From: Bacillus sp. T3
GTDB lineage: Bacteria > Bacillota > Bacilli > Bacillales > Cytobacillaceae
Length of the DNA: 64,000 nt
Assembly (NCBI RefSeq): GCF_033449965.1
Contig: NZ_CP137761.1
Location: 558,001 to 622,000 of the forward strand
Reading direction: 5' to 3'
This document shows, piece after piece, positions 55,936 to 64,000 of the stretch (position 1 is the stretch's first letter; each line of letters starts with the position of its first letter). Below the pieces are notes generated by a model that had not been told where the DNA came from, did not search any database, and worked only from the letters and a program-made list of their open reading frames with translations. A program made the position numbers and the translations under genes.

Positions 55936-56879
55936 TTCTGGTGGCAATTTTCCGGAACATGCGCGGGATCGATCTGGGTATATTGTTTATTGATTCAGAT
56001 GAGAAAACCATAACGATCATTTTTCCATTGGTGGCAATTGCCCTAATAAGGATAGGTTGATTATAGCCATTTCGGAATGAAAAATCAGGTCCGTACCAGC
56101 TTACAGTAGCATCTCGCTCAGCAGGGACATAGGGTACCTTTTTGCTGTGGGAATAGCGTTCAATTATTTCCATTCCAGACTGATCCACAGCATTATATAA
56201 GGTTGAAGAAACCTGGCAAATCCCTCCGCCAATCCCTTCGGTAAGCTCTCCCTTGACGATTACCGGTGCTGATAAGTACCCTTTGTCTTTTGTTCTTTTT
56301 CCGACAACTTTATTAAAGGAAAAGGTCTCACCTGGGAAAAATGACAGAATTGTTTATTGCGGCTGTTGCCAGTGAAATATTATGTGACCTTTCTTGATTT
56401 CCGGAATTATAATACGTCACATAGTGACCAATCATATCTGTACGAATATCAGAGAGAAGCTCACTGTCAACCCGCGGATAGGTTGGCTGGATAGGTACCT
56501 CGATTGTTTTTGGACCAGTACTATAAAAATACTGATAGAATCGATTTCTAAATTCATTGTGATTCAATACTGCGCCTGTTTTTTCCTCAATCAGATTTCC
56601 TGATTGGTCAAGACTCGCATTAACGGGCTCTTTCTTAATTTGTGCTTCGACTTGGTCCTCCAGCTGTCCTAAACCTTCAAGATTTAAAAATGGGAGTAAT
56701 GGAGCGGGCAGCAAAAAATCCGAGCGATTCACGACCGAAATGGTCTCACCCTTCGAATTAATGGATAAGTTATCTGCTGGAACTTCAACGTTCTGATTTA
56801 AGAGGATAAGTGCTAAAACACAAAGTATATTCACTAATCTCACCTCACTCATAGTATGAGTAGGATCCAACGCTTTCAT
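55918..56879 (-). pseudogene. VanW-family protein, one certain and one probable frame break
   Basis: The N-terminal frame (56879-56328) holds a hydrophobic anchor and a YoaR-like peptidoglycan-binding-type region. Removing one base from CCCAGG (56336-56338) joins the VanW domain: PGETFSFNKVVG, GGGICQVSSTLYNA, VPYVPAERDATVSW. As written, the end reads through the terminator. Dropping one A in the run at 55948-55951 gives LPPEIPAQL and TAA 55918, ahead of the terminator loop. The VanW domain is linked to glycopeptide resistance clusters and envelope functions, but its activity is unknown. The start codon is uncertain. Confidence 0.75.
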
Positions 56880-57164
56880 GTGATAAGGTTGGAAATTAAT
56901 TTACATAAATGAAGTAGGGTCCCAAATAGCTATCCCGCATTCAATACATACAACAACACGATATTTTAAACGGAAATTATGGTTAAAATAATCATAAACA
57001 GAGCAACCTCGGTATGCGGAATCGAAACATTATATCCTACCTATTCAATTGACCTCATTTCAATGCTAATATAAAAATAAAGAAGAGTATTATGAGCATT
57101 TCCAAAAAGGCCGAAATTTAAAGTTGATAATGTTAATAAGTAAAAAGCGAAGGAGTATTGACCA

Positions 57165-57542
57165 ATGGGAATATTAGATGGTTTTATCGGAAATGTATCT
57201 GAAATAGAAGCAGAAGCAGTTGGAAAAGAACTCGAAATGATCGTAACGGATAACGAGAGAGTCGAAAAGGCCTATAAGCTGGTAAGAGATTTATTGGTGT
57301 TCACCAATTTAAGAATGATCCTAATTGATAAACAGGGGATGACTGGTAAAAAGGTCGAATATCATTCAATCCCATATAAAAGCATTACACACTTCAGCTG
57401 TGAAACAGCAGGGACCTTCGACCTAGATGCAGAACTAAAAATTTGGATTTCCGGATGGGAAGAACCCATTCTCAAGCAATTCAAAAAGGACAAAAGCATC
57501 TTCGACGTCCAAAAAACCCTAGCAACCTATGTAGCAAAGTAA
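57165..57542 (+). CDS. Bacterial PH-domain protein (bPH_1 type)
   Basis: 125 residues, soluble. LVFTNLRMILIDKQGMTGKK, YHSIPYKSITHFSCETAG and FDLDAELKIWISG are the characteristic strands of the prokaryotic PH-like fold (PF08000). It starts behind GCGAAGGAG. Ligand unknown. Its TAA stop (57540-57542) is the first TAA of the REP palindrome next to the RAYT gene. Confidence 0.85.
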   Translation: MGILDGFIGNVSEIEAEAVGKELEMIVTDNERVEKAYKLVRDLLVFTNLRMILIDKQGMTGKKVEYHSIPYKSITHFSCETAGTFDLDAELKIWISGWEEPILKQFKKDKSIFDVQKTLATYVAK

Positions 57543-57589
57543 CGCATTAAAGCATTGGGGGTCTGTCCCCCAATGCTTTAATGCGTTAA
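57540..57589. repeat. REP-like palindrome directly upstream of the RAYT gene
   Basis: TAACGCATTAAAGCATTGGG and its complement flank GGTCTGTCC, with ~22-bp arms. It ends 73 bases before the transposase start, the arrangement expected of a REP-RAYT locus. Confidence 0.95.
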
Positions 57590-57662
57590 ACTGAGGCTCT
57601 TATTTGACTGCGGTTGTATGTTATTTTATGATAGCAATAGAACTGATAAAGGAGGTAGCTTT

Positions 57663-58223
57663 ATGTCAAGAAAGCCCCGCGAGTGGTACCCGGGAACGGC
57701 TTGTCATATTACAGCCCGCGGTAATAGGCATGCCGAGATTTTCCATGAAGAGGAAGATTACATTAAATATCTTGAAATCCTCGAAGATGTCCGCGAAAAG
57801 TATCCATTTACGTTACATTCCTACTGTTTGATGACTAATCATCTCCATCTCCAGCTTGAAACACCGGAAAACTACATCCCAGAAATAATCCAAAAAATCC
57901 ACACGATTTACGCTATTTACCTTAATAAAAAACTAGATACAGATGGACATGTTTTCCAAGGTCGATACGGCTCCAAGATCATTATATCTCAAAGATATTT
58001 TTTAATTGTAAACCGCTATATCCATCGCAATCCGCTTGAAGCGAAAATGGTTCAAAAAGCAGAAGATTACCCATGGAGCAGCTACTCAGCATACTTGGGC
58101 CTCACAGAAAATCCCCTCATCGATCCAACAAAAACCCTGTCATTTTTTTCTTCCCCAACATACCAAACTTACCGTGAATTTGTAGAAAAGGAAGAGTCTG
58201 ATGAGGAGGAGGAAATCCTGTGA
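57663..58223 (+). CDS. REP-associated tyrosine transposase (RAYT, Y1_Tnp/TnpA_REP)
   Basis: 186 residues. Visible motifs: PGTACHITARGNR (N-terminal strand), HUH as MTNHLHLQLE (His-Leu-His), and the catalytic Tyr in NRYIHRNPLEAKM. The C-terminus is rich in Glu. RAYTs cut single-stranded REP hairpins via a 5'-phosphotyrosine and are usually domesticated single-copy genes. ATG 57663 follows AAAGGAGG. It overlaps yifB by GTGA and lies 73 bases after a palindrome of the kind scattered through the window, so these palindromes are the likely substrate (inference). Confidence 0.88.
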   Translation: MSRKPREWYPGTACHITARGNRHAEIFHEEEDYIKYLEILEDVREKYPFTLHSYCLMTNHLHLQLETPENYIPEIIQKIHTIYAIYLNKKLDTDGHVFQGRYGSKIIISQRYFLIVNRYIHRNPLEAKMVQKAEDYPWSSYSAYLGLTENPLIDPTKTLSFFSSPTYQTYREFVEKEESDEEEEIL

Positions 58224-59734
58224 ACTCATTTGTTTCAAGCGTCGGACTTAAAGGGCTTGAAGGGTACCGTATTCAAGTTGAGGTCCATGCACAACTTGGT
58301 CTGGAATCGATCACAATCGTTGGCTTACCAGATGCCTCGGTAAGAGAATCGAAAAGGCGTGTTGCTGCTGCTCTCTATTCAGCAGGATACTCGATAAACG
58401 GTCAAAAAATCATGATTAATCTATCACCATCAGAGCTTAGAAAAAATGGCCCACAATTTGACCTTCCCATTGCAATTGGGATACTAAAGGCATTAAACCT
58501 TTTAACTATTCAAGATCTTGATCAAATCGGATTTATTGGTGCACTTTCGCTTGACGGGAACATCCAGCCCACTGTAGGTATGCTCCCTGCGATATTGGCA
58601 GCAAAAAAATTAGATTTCAAAGTATTATATATTCCATATGATGAAACACTGCCAACCCTTCACTTTGAAAAAATAAATATCATATATGTATCCTCTTTAA
58701 TAGAAGTTATTCAGCATCTATTAGGAGCACCAATAGAAACAGAACATACATCCAAAATAGAGCGAAAACATCCCATGCCTTCCTCGTCACGATTTTTTTT
58801 TCAACAAATTATCGGACATGCGTACCCAAAATACGCAATGGAAGTTGCTGCGGCAGGCGAACATCATATGCTTATGACTGGGCCCCCTGGGTGCGGAAAA
58901 AGTATGCTAGCAGAAAGCTTCCCGTCTATTCTTCCGCCATTAAGTAGGGATGCCCAACTTGAAATGATTAGTTTATACCAATTAGCTGGGGCGTCAATCA
59001 TTGACCATGAAAACCCTCCGTTTCGAAATCCACATCATTCTGCATCTGGAATTTCGATCATCGGTGGAGGACAGATTCCGAAACCAGGTGAAATTTCTTT
59101 AGCCCATCGAGGCGTGTTGTTTCTGGACGAAATTGCTGAATTTACAAGGAAAACACTTGAAATGCTTCGGCAGCCAATAGAATGTGGGAATGTAACTATA
59201 GCCCGAGCCCGTTCAACATTATCTTTTCCAGCCGCATTTATTCTTATTGGAGCAATGAATCCTTGTCCATGTGGTTATAGTGGTGCAAACACACACTATT
59301 GTGTTTGTACAAATAAAGAAGTTGTAGCTTATCAAAACAAATTATCTGGCCCAATCAGGGACCGTTTTGATATTTACATCAATTTAAAAGCGATTGATAT
59401 GAGGAAGGCAATCCTCCAAAAACAGGAGAATTCTGAACAGGTTCAAAAAAGAGTTATTGAGGCTAGGGAACGCCAATATCATCGTTATGGAATGGAAATG
59501 ACGAACAGTAAAGTACCTTTTGAAACTCTTATTAAAGATCAACCATTAACCCAAGGACAACTCCAAAATCTTCAAGAATTGTCGTTAAAGCGCAACTGGA
59601 GAAATCGAGTTCAAATAAAATTTATCCGTCTAGCACGAACTATTGCCGATCTTGATAAAATCGACAAGATCACCGATACACACCTATATGAAGCAATAAA
59701 ACTACGAGCAGCTTCCAATATAGATATTAGGTAA
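58220..59734 (+). CDS. YifB/ComM-family Mg-chelatase-like AAA+ ATPase
   Basis: 504 residues. N-terminal ChlI-like fold (VEVHAQLGLESITIVGLPD, NLSPSELRKNGPQFDLPIA); Walker A GPPGCGKS; Walker B VLFLDEIAEF; a Cys-rich zinc-like loop CPCGYSGANTHYCVC; C-terminal lid. ComM is a helicase promoting branch migration in natural transformation. GTG 58220 overlaps the RAYT stop, so both are on one transcript. A terminator follows. Confidence 0.92.
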   Translation: MNSFVSSVGLKGLEGYRIQVEVHAQLGLESITIVGLPDASVRESKRRVAAALYSAGYSINGQKIMINLSPSELRKNGPQFDLPIAIGILKALNLLTIQDLDQIGFIGALSLDGNIQPTVGMLPAILAAKKLDFKVLYIPYDETLPTLHFEKINIIYVSSLIEVIQHLLGAPIETEHTSKIERKHPMPSSSRFFFQQIIGHAYPKYAMEVAAAGEHHMLMTGPPGCGKSMLAESFPSILPPLSRDAQLEMISLYQLAGASIIDHENPPFRNPHHSASGISIIGGGQIPKPGEISLAHRGVLFLDEIAEFTRKTLEMLRQPIECGNVTIARARSTLSFPAAFILIGAMNPCPCGYSGANTHYCVCTNKEVVAYQNKLSGPIRDRFDIYINLKAIDMRKAILQKQENSEQVQKRVIEARERQYHRYGMEMTNSKVPFETLIKDQPLTQGQLQNLQELSLKRNWRNRVQIKFIRLARTIADLDKIDKITDTHLYEAIKLRAASNIDIR

Positions 59735-59740
59735 AAATAT

Positions 59741-59776
59741 AATGCCGCAACAGAGCACGCTGCCGCGGCATTTTCT
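59741..59776 (+). terminator. Terminator of the RAYT-yifB transcript
   Basis: ATGCCGC and GCGGCAT around a 16-base loop, then TTTTC. Confidence 0.75.
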
Positions 59777-59795
59777 TTGCTTGATTGAAAAAAAC

Positions 59796-60014
59796 TTATC
59801 CATCCAAATCACTATGACCGATTAAAGCCCTTGGCAACAATCCCCGCGGTGATAGTCCCCCATCCCGGTAATGGGGTGAAGTCGAATAGTGTACATTTGG
59901 AAAGTCTTTACTTAGGAAGCTTATATTCCCTCTATTATAAAGGTGTGGAGAATATGGTCCCCATTCCTCACCAAGTCCATTACCATTATTCATTGGATTC
60001 GTCCAATCTATCAT
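59796..60014 (-). CDS. Small hypothetical protein (72 aa)
   Basis: Starts MIDWTNPMNNGNGLGEEWG behind GAGAGGAG at ten bases, so translation is plausible. Rich in Asn, Gly, Ser, Pro and aromatic residues, it has no membrane helix and no recognised family. A spore-surface or phase-specific small protein is possible. A REP-like fragment (AGTCCCCC near 59853) lies within it, so part of the frame could be derived from a repeat. Confidence 0.5.
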   Translation of the reverse strand: MIDWTNPMNNGNGLGEEWGPYSPHLYNRGNISFLSKDFPNVHYSTSPHYRDGGLSPRGLLPRALIGHSDLDG

Positions 60015-60169
60015 GCTTTTAATACTCCTCTCATAATAATTTAAATTCCGAACTAACCCTTTTTTAAATAGTTTAAATTATCAGATATAAAATGTATGTG
60101 AGTTTAATCATAGAAAAAATAAAAAGATTTTGAATTTTTGTGACAATTCATTGTCACTTTACCGTACTA

Positions 60170-60210
60170 CCGCGATGGGGGACTGTCCCCCATCACGTTA
60201 AAGTGTTAAA
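60170..60210. repeat. REP-like palindrome (partly decayed)
   Basis: CGCGATGGGGGAC, T, GTCCCCCATCACG, followed by TTAAAGTGTTAA. The left flank has lost its TTAAAGC. Confidence 0.85.
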
Positions 60211-60214
60211 TAAA

Positions 60215-60251
60215 TAAAAAGACCGCTTCTCATTTTTCAATGAGTGCGGTC
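60215..60251 (-). terminator. Terminator of hsp20
   Basis: On the minus strand GACCGCACTCATT and AATGAGAAGCGGTC pair, with TTTTTATTT following. Confidence 0.85.
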
Positions 60252-60307
60252 GTAAAAGGAGAGGTGTAGTAGTAGATTCAGCACATTTTCATTTAAAACA
60301 CATTTTG

Positions 60308-60739
60308 CTAGTGGATTTCAATCCGTTTATGCTCAGTTCCAGTTAACTGCCGTTTTGGACAGTTGAGGGTAAGCACACCATTGGTGAAGGTAGCCTCGAT
60401 TTTGTTTTCATCAATGTCTTCAACAAAGAACCGACGCACAAACTCGCCATAGTGTCTCTCTTGACGGATGAAGTTTTCCTTTTCATCAGTGCTGTTCGTT
60501 TCACGTTTTGCAGAAATCGTTAAATAATTGTGTTCATAATCAATGTTGATCGCTTCCTTTTCGAAGCCAGGCATTTCTGCCTCAATGACATAATGATCTC
60601 CAGAATCTTTAATGTCAGTACGGAATTGATGGATGTCACCGCGGACAGATGCAAGGAAATGATCACCGAAGAAATCGTTGAAAGAATCCCACATCTCACC
60701 AAATTCACGATTTCGTCTTCGTAATGATCGATTGGTCAT
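60308..60739 (-). CDS. Hsp20/alpha-crystallin small heat-shock protein
   Basis: 143 residues: a short N-terminal arm (WDSFNDFFGDHFLA), the alpha-crystallin domain (FRTDIKDSGDHYVIEAEMPGF through GEFVRRFFVEDID) with A-x(n)-NGVLTLNCPK, and a short C-terminal tail (EHKRIEIH) that contains an IxI-like motif. It is an ATP-independent holdase. GGAGGAAT precedes ATG 60739. Monocistronic with its own terminator. Confidence 0.92.
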   Translation of the reverse strand: MTNRSLRRRNREFGEMWDSFNDFFGDHFLASVRGDIHQFRTDIKDSGDHYVIEAEMPGFEKEAINIDYEHNYLTISAKRETNSTDEKENFIRQERHYGEFVRRFFVEDIDENKIEATFTNGVLTLNCPKRQLTGTEHKRIEIH

Positions 60740-60885
60740 TCTTGATTCCTCCTTTCCTATGCAATTGTCATATCTTACACTTTTATTCTACTCCTAACAA
60801 AAAACGACTTCAAACAATAACTATTAGAAAAAAAACATTGCTGACAGTGGCTATCACTTGATAACTACAAGCTTAGACCAAGAAT

Positions 60886-62971
60886 TTAGGTGTGAACTGG
60901 ACAGTCTGCTGCCGAATAGTTCGCCTTTAATAACATTTCCAATTCCTCAAATGGAAGCGGCTTGCTAAACAAATACCCTTGTCCAATATCACAGTGATTT
61001 TCTTTTAAAAATAGAGCTTGTTCTTCTGTTTCAATTCCTTCAGCGACAACGTCCATATTTAGGTTTACACCAAGATCAATAATCGATTTAACAAGAGGCT
61101 CCTTCGTCGTGCCAATATCATCAGTAAACGATTTATCAATTTTTAATTTGTCTAAAGGCATATGCTTTAAAATACTTAATGAGGAAAATCCTGTGCCAAA
61201 ATCGTCAATGGCAATTTTAATCCCAAGCATTTTTATTTCCTTAATAATTGGCTTCGTAGTCTCAATGTTATGCATTATACTTTCAGTTAGTTCAAGCTCT
61301 AAATAATTTGGCTTGAGCCCAGTCTTTTCAAGGATTCGCTTTAGTTTTTTAACAAAATCTTTATCATAGAACTGCCGCGTTGACACATTGACGGAAACAG
61401 TTAGTGGTCCACAGCCGAGATCCTGCAGTCTTTTAGTCTGTTCACAAGCTTCACACAGAACCCATTCCCCAAGGGCAACGATTAAATCTGATTTCTCAGC
61501 AGATGGGATAAAATCTGATGGTGGAATGAACCCTTTTAGCGGATGCTGCCAGCGAACCAAAGCTTCCATTCCCGATATTTTTCCTGTTTGCAAATGATAA
61601 AGTGGCTGATAGTGAAGGATAAAATCCTTATTCTTTAGGGCCTTTTTTAACTCATTTTCTGTCTCAATTTTATACTTACTAATTTCATCTTTTTTATCAT
61701 AAAAGTAAAACGTATTCTTGCCGTTTTCCTTGGCAATATGCATCGCATAATATGCTTGATTAATAAGATGCTTCCTATCTATATGCAACGATGGAAAATC
61801 ACTAATACCAATGCTAATAGAGGTATAAACTTCTATCCCTTTAATCAAAAAAGGATCTTGAAACAAATTTAGTAATTCGAGGCAAAAGAATTCAATCTGA
61901 TCCTTCGTTACATCATTCAGAATAATAGTAAACTCATCGCCAACCTCTCTGCACAATAACCCGTTATTAGGAATAATCGATTGAATTCTACCAACGGCTT
62001 TAGTCATTAACATATCGCCAAATTGATGTCCATAAGATTCATTGATGTGTTTGAACCTGGTCAAAGTTTAAAAGTAAGAATGCAAAGAAATCATTTGTAC
62101 TTTTTTTGCTAGCCATATCAGTTAAATAGTTCTCAAGAAAGATATTATTTGGAATACCCGTTAAAACGTCATAAAAAGTTAATTTATTGATTTTCTCCTC
62201 TGATAGCTTGCGATGTGTTACATCGATTTTTACACCAAAAAATGAAGTTAACCTTCCATTCTGATCGAAAGAAGGAATGGCTCTGTCTTCAATCCAGCGA
62301 ATCTCTCCATCGCATGGTCGAATAATTCTATATTTACATGTAACCTTTCTTCCTGAAATGAGAAGGGCATCGTTTTTTTCTGTAATAACTCTATCGTCCG
62401 GATGAATAAGTTCCTTCCATAATTGCGGGTTCTTTCTAAATTCCTCATGAGAAATACCATAAATATTCATGGCACTTGGTGAGTAGACGGTCTCGTTGGT
62501 GATAAGATTTGCATTCCAAACTACAATATTGACCTCATTAATTAAGTTTTCAAGCGAACCATTCCGATTTTTTAACTCTGTCTGTTCCCTAATAAAACCG
62601 GTAATGTCAAAAATAATTCCGTAGAAAAGCTCAATATTCATTTCCGTTTTTTTGAAGGAAGATGAGTGTCCTCGAATCCAGCGAATTTCACCATTTTGTT
62701 TAATGACACGAAATTCGTGCTCATTACTCATACCTGATTGTAATTTGTCCGCTACAAGGTCGAAAATATATTGATCCTCTGGATGGATGATTTCCTTAAG
62801 AAGGTTCGGGTTTTTCTCAAAATCCGCTCTTGGAATCCCCAAAAGCGATTCAGCGCCCTTAGAAAGAAAAATGTTTCCAGATATCATATCTACTGACCAA
62901 AAAGCTATATCTAACAAATCCAATACGTCTTTATAATATGTATTATCCTGAAAAAAAGATTCCTTACTCAC
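60886..62971 (-). pseudogene. PAS-PAS-GGDEF-EAL protein with degenerate GGDEF and intact EAL, single-base frame break
   Basis: Two PAS domains with PAC motifs (HPEDQYIF, HPDDRVIT) precede GGDEF and EAL. Removing one base from ACCAGG (62059-62060) joins LNFD to RFKHINESYGHQFGD. The GGDEF site reads REVGDEF, so cyclase activity is doubtful. EAL is canonical: MEALVRW, LELELTES, IDDFGTGFSSL, KIDKSF, AEGIET. It should hydrolyse c-di-GMP. GTG 62971 is chosen because TAGGAGG lies nine bases upstream. Repaired length ~695. Confidence 0.85.
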
Positions 62972-63061
62972 AAACAAAATCCTCCTATAATGAACACCTA
63001 AACATAACATTCCCAAATAAAATTAAGATATTACCTATAGAAATCCGCAAAAAAGGTTTAC

Positions 63062-63106
63062 CGCTTTAAAGCATCGAGGGACTGTCCCCCACTCTACTAA
63101 AGTGTT
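63062..63106. repeat. REP-like palindrome (decayed)
   Basis: CGCTTTAAAGCATCGAGGG, then ACTGTCCCCC and ACTCTACTAAAGTG. It contains the TAG stop of the HD-GYP gene (63097-63099, minus strand). Confidence 0.8.
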
Positions 63107-63999
63107 TTGATCATTTGGATGAAGGGTTTAACGAATTTAGGGTCAAATTGTTTACCGGTACACCTTTGCAGTTCGTCAATGGCTTCTTCAAAAGTTTTAA
63201 TTCTTTGGTACGGTCTTTCTGAGGTCATCGCATCAAATGAGTCAAGGATGCACAAAATCCTGGCTAATTTTGGAATGTTCTCTCCCTTTAAACCGTAAGG
63301 GTAGCCAAGACCATCAAACCGTTCGTGGTGGAGCTCAACTAAAGGCAAAACCTCAGCCCAACTTTTATTGGTGGAAATGATATCTTTCCCAAAGACAACA
63401 TGGTCTTTAACTATGTCCCATTCTGAGGACTCAAGTTTTCCCTTTTTTAATAACAAATATTTGGGTACTTCCAGCTTGCCTATATCATGGACTAATGCAC
63501 CCAACACAAGAATATTTCGCTCATGTTCAGCTAGCTTAAGCATTTGTGCAAAATCAAAAGCATACTGACACACACGTTTGCTATGTCGATATGTATGAAC
63601 ATCCTTTGACAGAAACAGAGACAATTGCTGCTCCGCTTTTTCCAGCTCTTCATCAATAACAAATTGAGTTCTCGCTAACTTTTCCTGGAAAATTTGGACC
63701 ATATTTTTCCCCTGTGCCTTGGAACGATACATCGCTTGATCTGCTTTATGTAATAACTCTGAACTGTTATAGGTCCCTTGTTCCAGCTCTGCAATACCAG
63801 CTGAAAAAGATAAACAGCCATATGGGAGTGCTTCGACTCCTTCAATATATGTATTATTAACGCTTCTTCGAACCTGGTTTACATAGAAAAAAGCTCCCTG
63901 ACTTTTAGTGTTCGGCATTAGAATGACGAACTCCTCACCACCATAACGAGCAGTAATGAATTGCTTAGAGGAAGCATAAGATTCAATCAATGTGCCAAA
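63097..63999 (-). CDS. GGDEF/HD-GYP cyclic-dinucleotide signalling protein, 5'-truncated by the window edge
   Basis: The frame is open to the window edge (FGTLIESYASS...), so the N-terminus lies outside. The GGDEF domain has ARYGGEEF. The HD-GYP domain has HSKRVCQYA, LVHDIGK, and HHERFDGLGYP, which contains the diagnostic GYP. It combines a putative c-di-GMP cyclase with a phosphodiesterase. It neighbours another c-di-GMP protein gene, both on the minus strand. Its stop lies in a decayed REP element. Confidence 0.9.
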   Translation of the reverse strand, partial: FGTLIESYASSKQFITARYGGEEFVILMPNTKSQGAFFYVNQVRRSVNNTYIEGVEALPYGCLSFSAGIAELEQGTYNSSELLHKADQAMYRSKAQGKNMVQIFQEKLARTQFVIDEELEKAEQQLSLFLSKDVHTYRHSKRVCQYAFDFAQMLKLAEHERNILVLGALVHDIGKLEVPKYLLLKKGKLESSEWDIVKDHVVFGKDIISTNKSWAEVLPLVELHHERFDGLGYPYGLKGENIPKLARILCILDSFDAMTSERPYQRIKTFEEAIDELQRCTGKQFDPKFVKPFIQMIKTL

Positions 64000-64000
64000 C

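Noticed and set aside
59840..59880. Another REP copy
   Set aside because: Only AGTCCCCC and a weak complement remain, and the flanking TTAAAGC is missing, so the claim is too weak.

Overview
The window reads as chromosomal DNA of an endospore-forming Bacillaceae bacterium (Bacillus/Neobacillus-like). This is inferred from gerA-type germinant receptor genes, the xpaC-telA pair, a lysine riboswitch, B. subtilis-like succinate dehydrogenase/fumarate reductase, strong GGAGG ribosome sites and low-to-moderate GC. No rRNA, tRNA, CRISPR array, insertion sequence or prophage was recognised.

Layout. 1-4.4 kb: end of a class I fumarase, then an unusual fumarate reductase/succinate dehydrogenase of the SdhA-SdhB-SdhE (type E) kind. 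4.6-9.8 kb: an orphan HPr kinase, a TVP38/DedA-like membrane protein, a GerAB-like permease, a TauE exporter and an MltG-like protein. 10-14.7 kb: fructose-6-phosphate aldolase, small housekeeping genes and a cytochrome c lipoprotein. 14.7-23.8 kb: a GlnK/GlnL-like two-component system divergent from dcuB, aspA and frdCAB/sdhCAB, which together make an aspartate/fumarate respiration module. 23.8-32.3 kb: glucarate catabolism (CdaR regulator; then DapA-family lyase, GntP permease, tartronate semialdehyde reductase, glucarate dehydratase, glycerate kinase and a FadR/GntR regulator). 32.4-38.6 kb: small membrane protein, second cytochrome c, dicarboxylate symporter, Nudix hydrolase, a secreted small protein and a molybdopterin oxidoreductase. 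38.9-40.8 kb: a two-gene Septu (PtuA-PtuB) anti-phage system. 41-49.4 kb: membrane trypsin-like protease, YkvA protein, lysine riboswitch plus lysine permease, and a gerAA-AC-AB operon. 50-57.5 kb: xpaC-telA, DUF975, cold-shock protein, a GGDEF-EAL protein, VanW and a PH-domain protein. 57.6-64 kb: a REP-associated tyrosine transposase (RAYT) overlapping yifB, Hsp20, a second GGDEF-EAL protein and the end of a GGDEF/HD-GYP protein.

Three window-wide patterns stand out. (1) About a dozen loci carry a palindrome with core GGGGGACAGTCCCCC flanked by TTAAAGC. Several are fused to stop codons, two are arrays with a 38-39 bp period, and one lies directly upstream of the RAYT gene, which is the obvious candidate mobiliser. 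(2) Two intergenic arrays of GGCAAGTAA or GGCAAATAA repeat every 20-21 bp. (3) About fifteen genes are each broken by a single-base shift. All ten clear +1 shifts fall on a CCNGG pentamer, which suggests a systematic consensus error or a methylation-linked effect rather than true gene death. Those genes are given over their repaired extent and typed as pseudogene only because the frame is interrupted as written.
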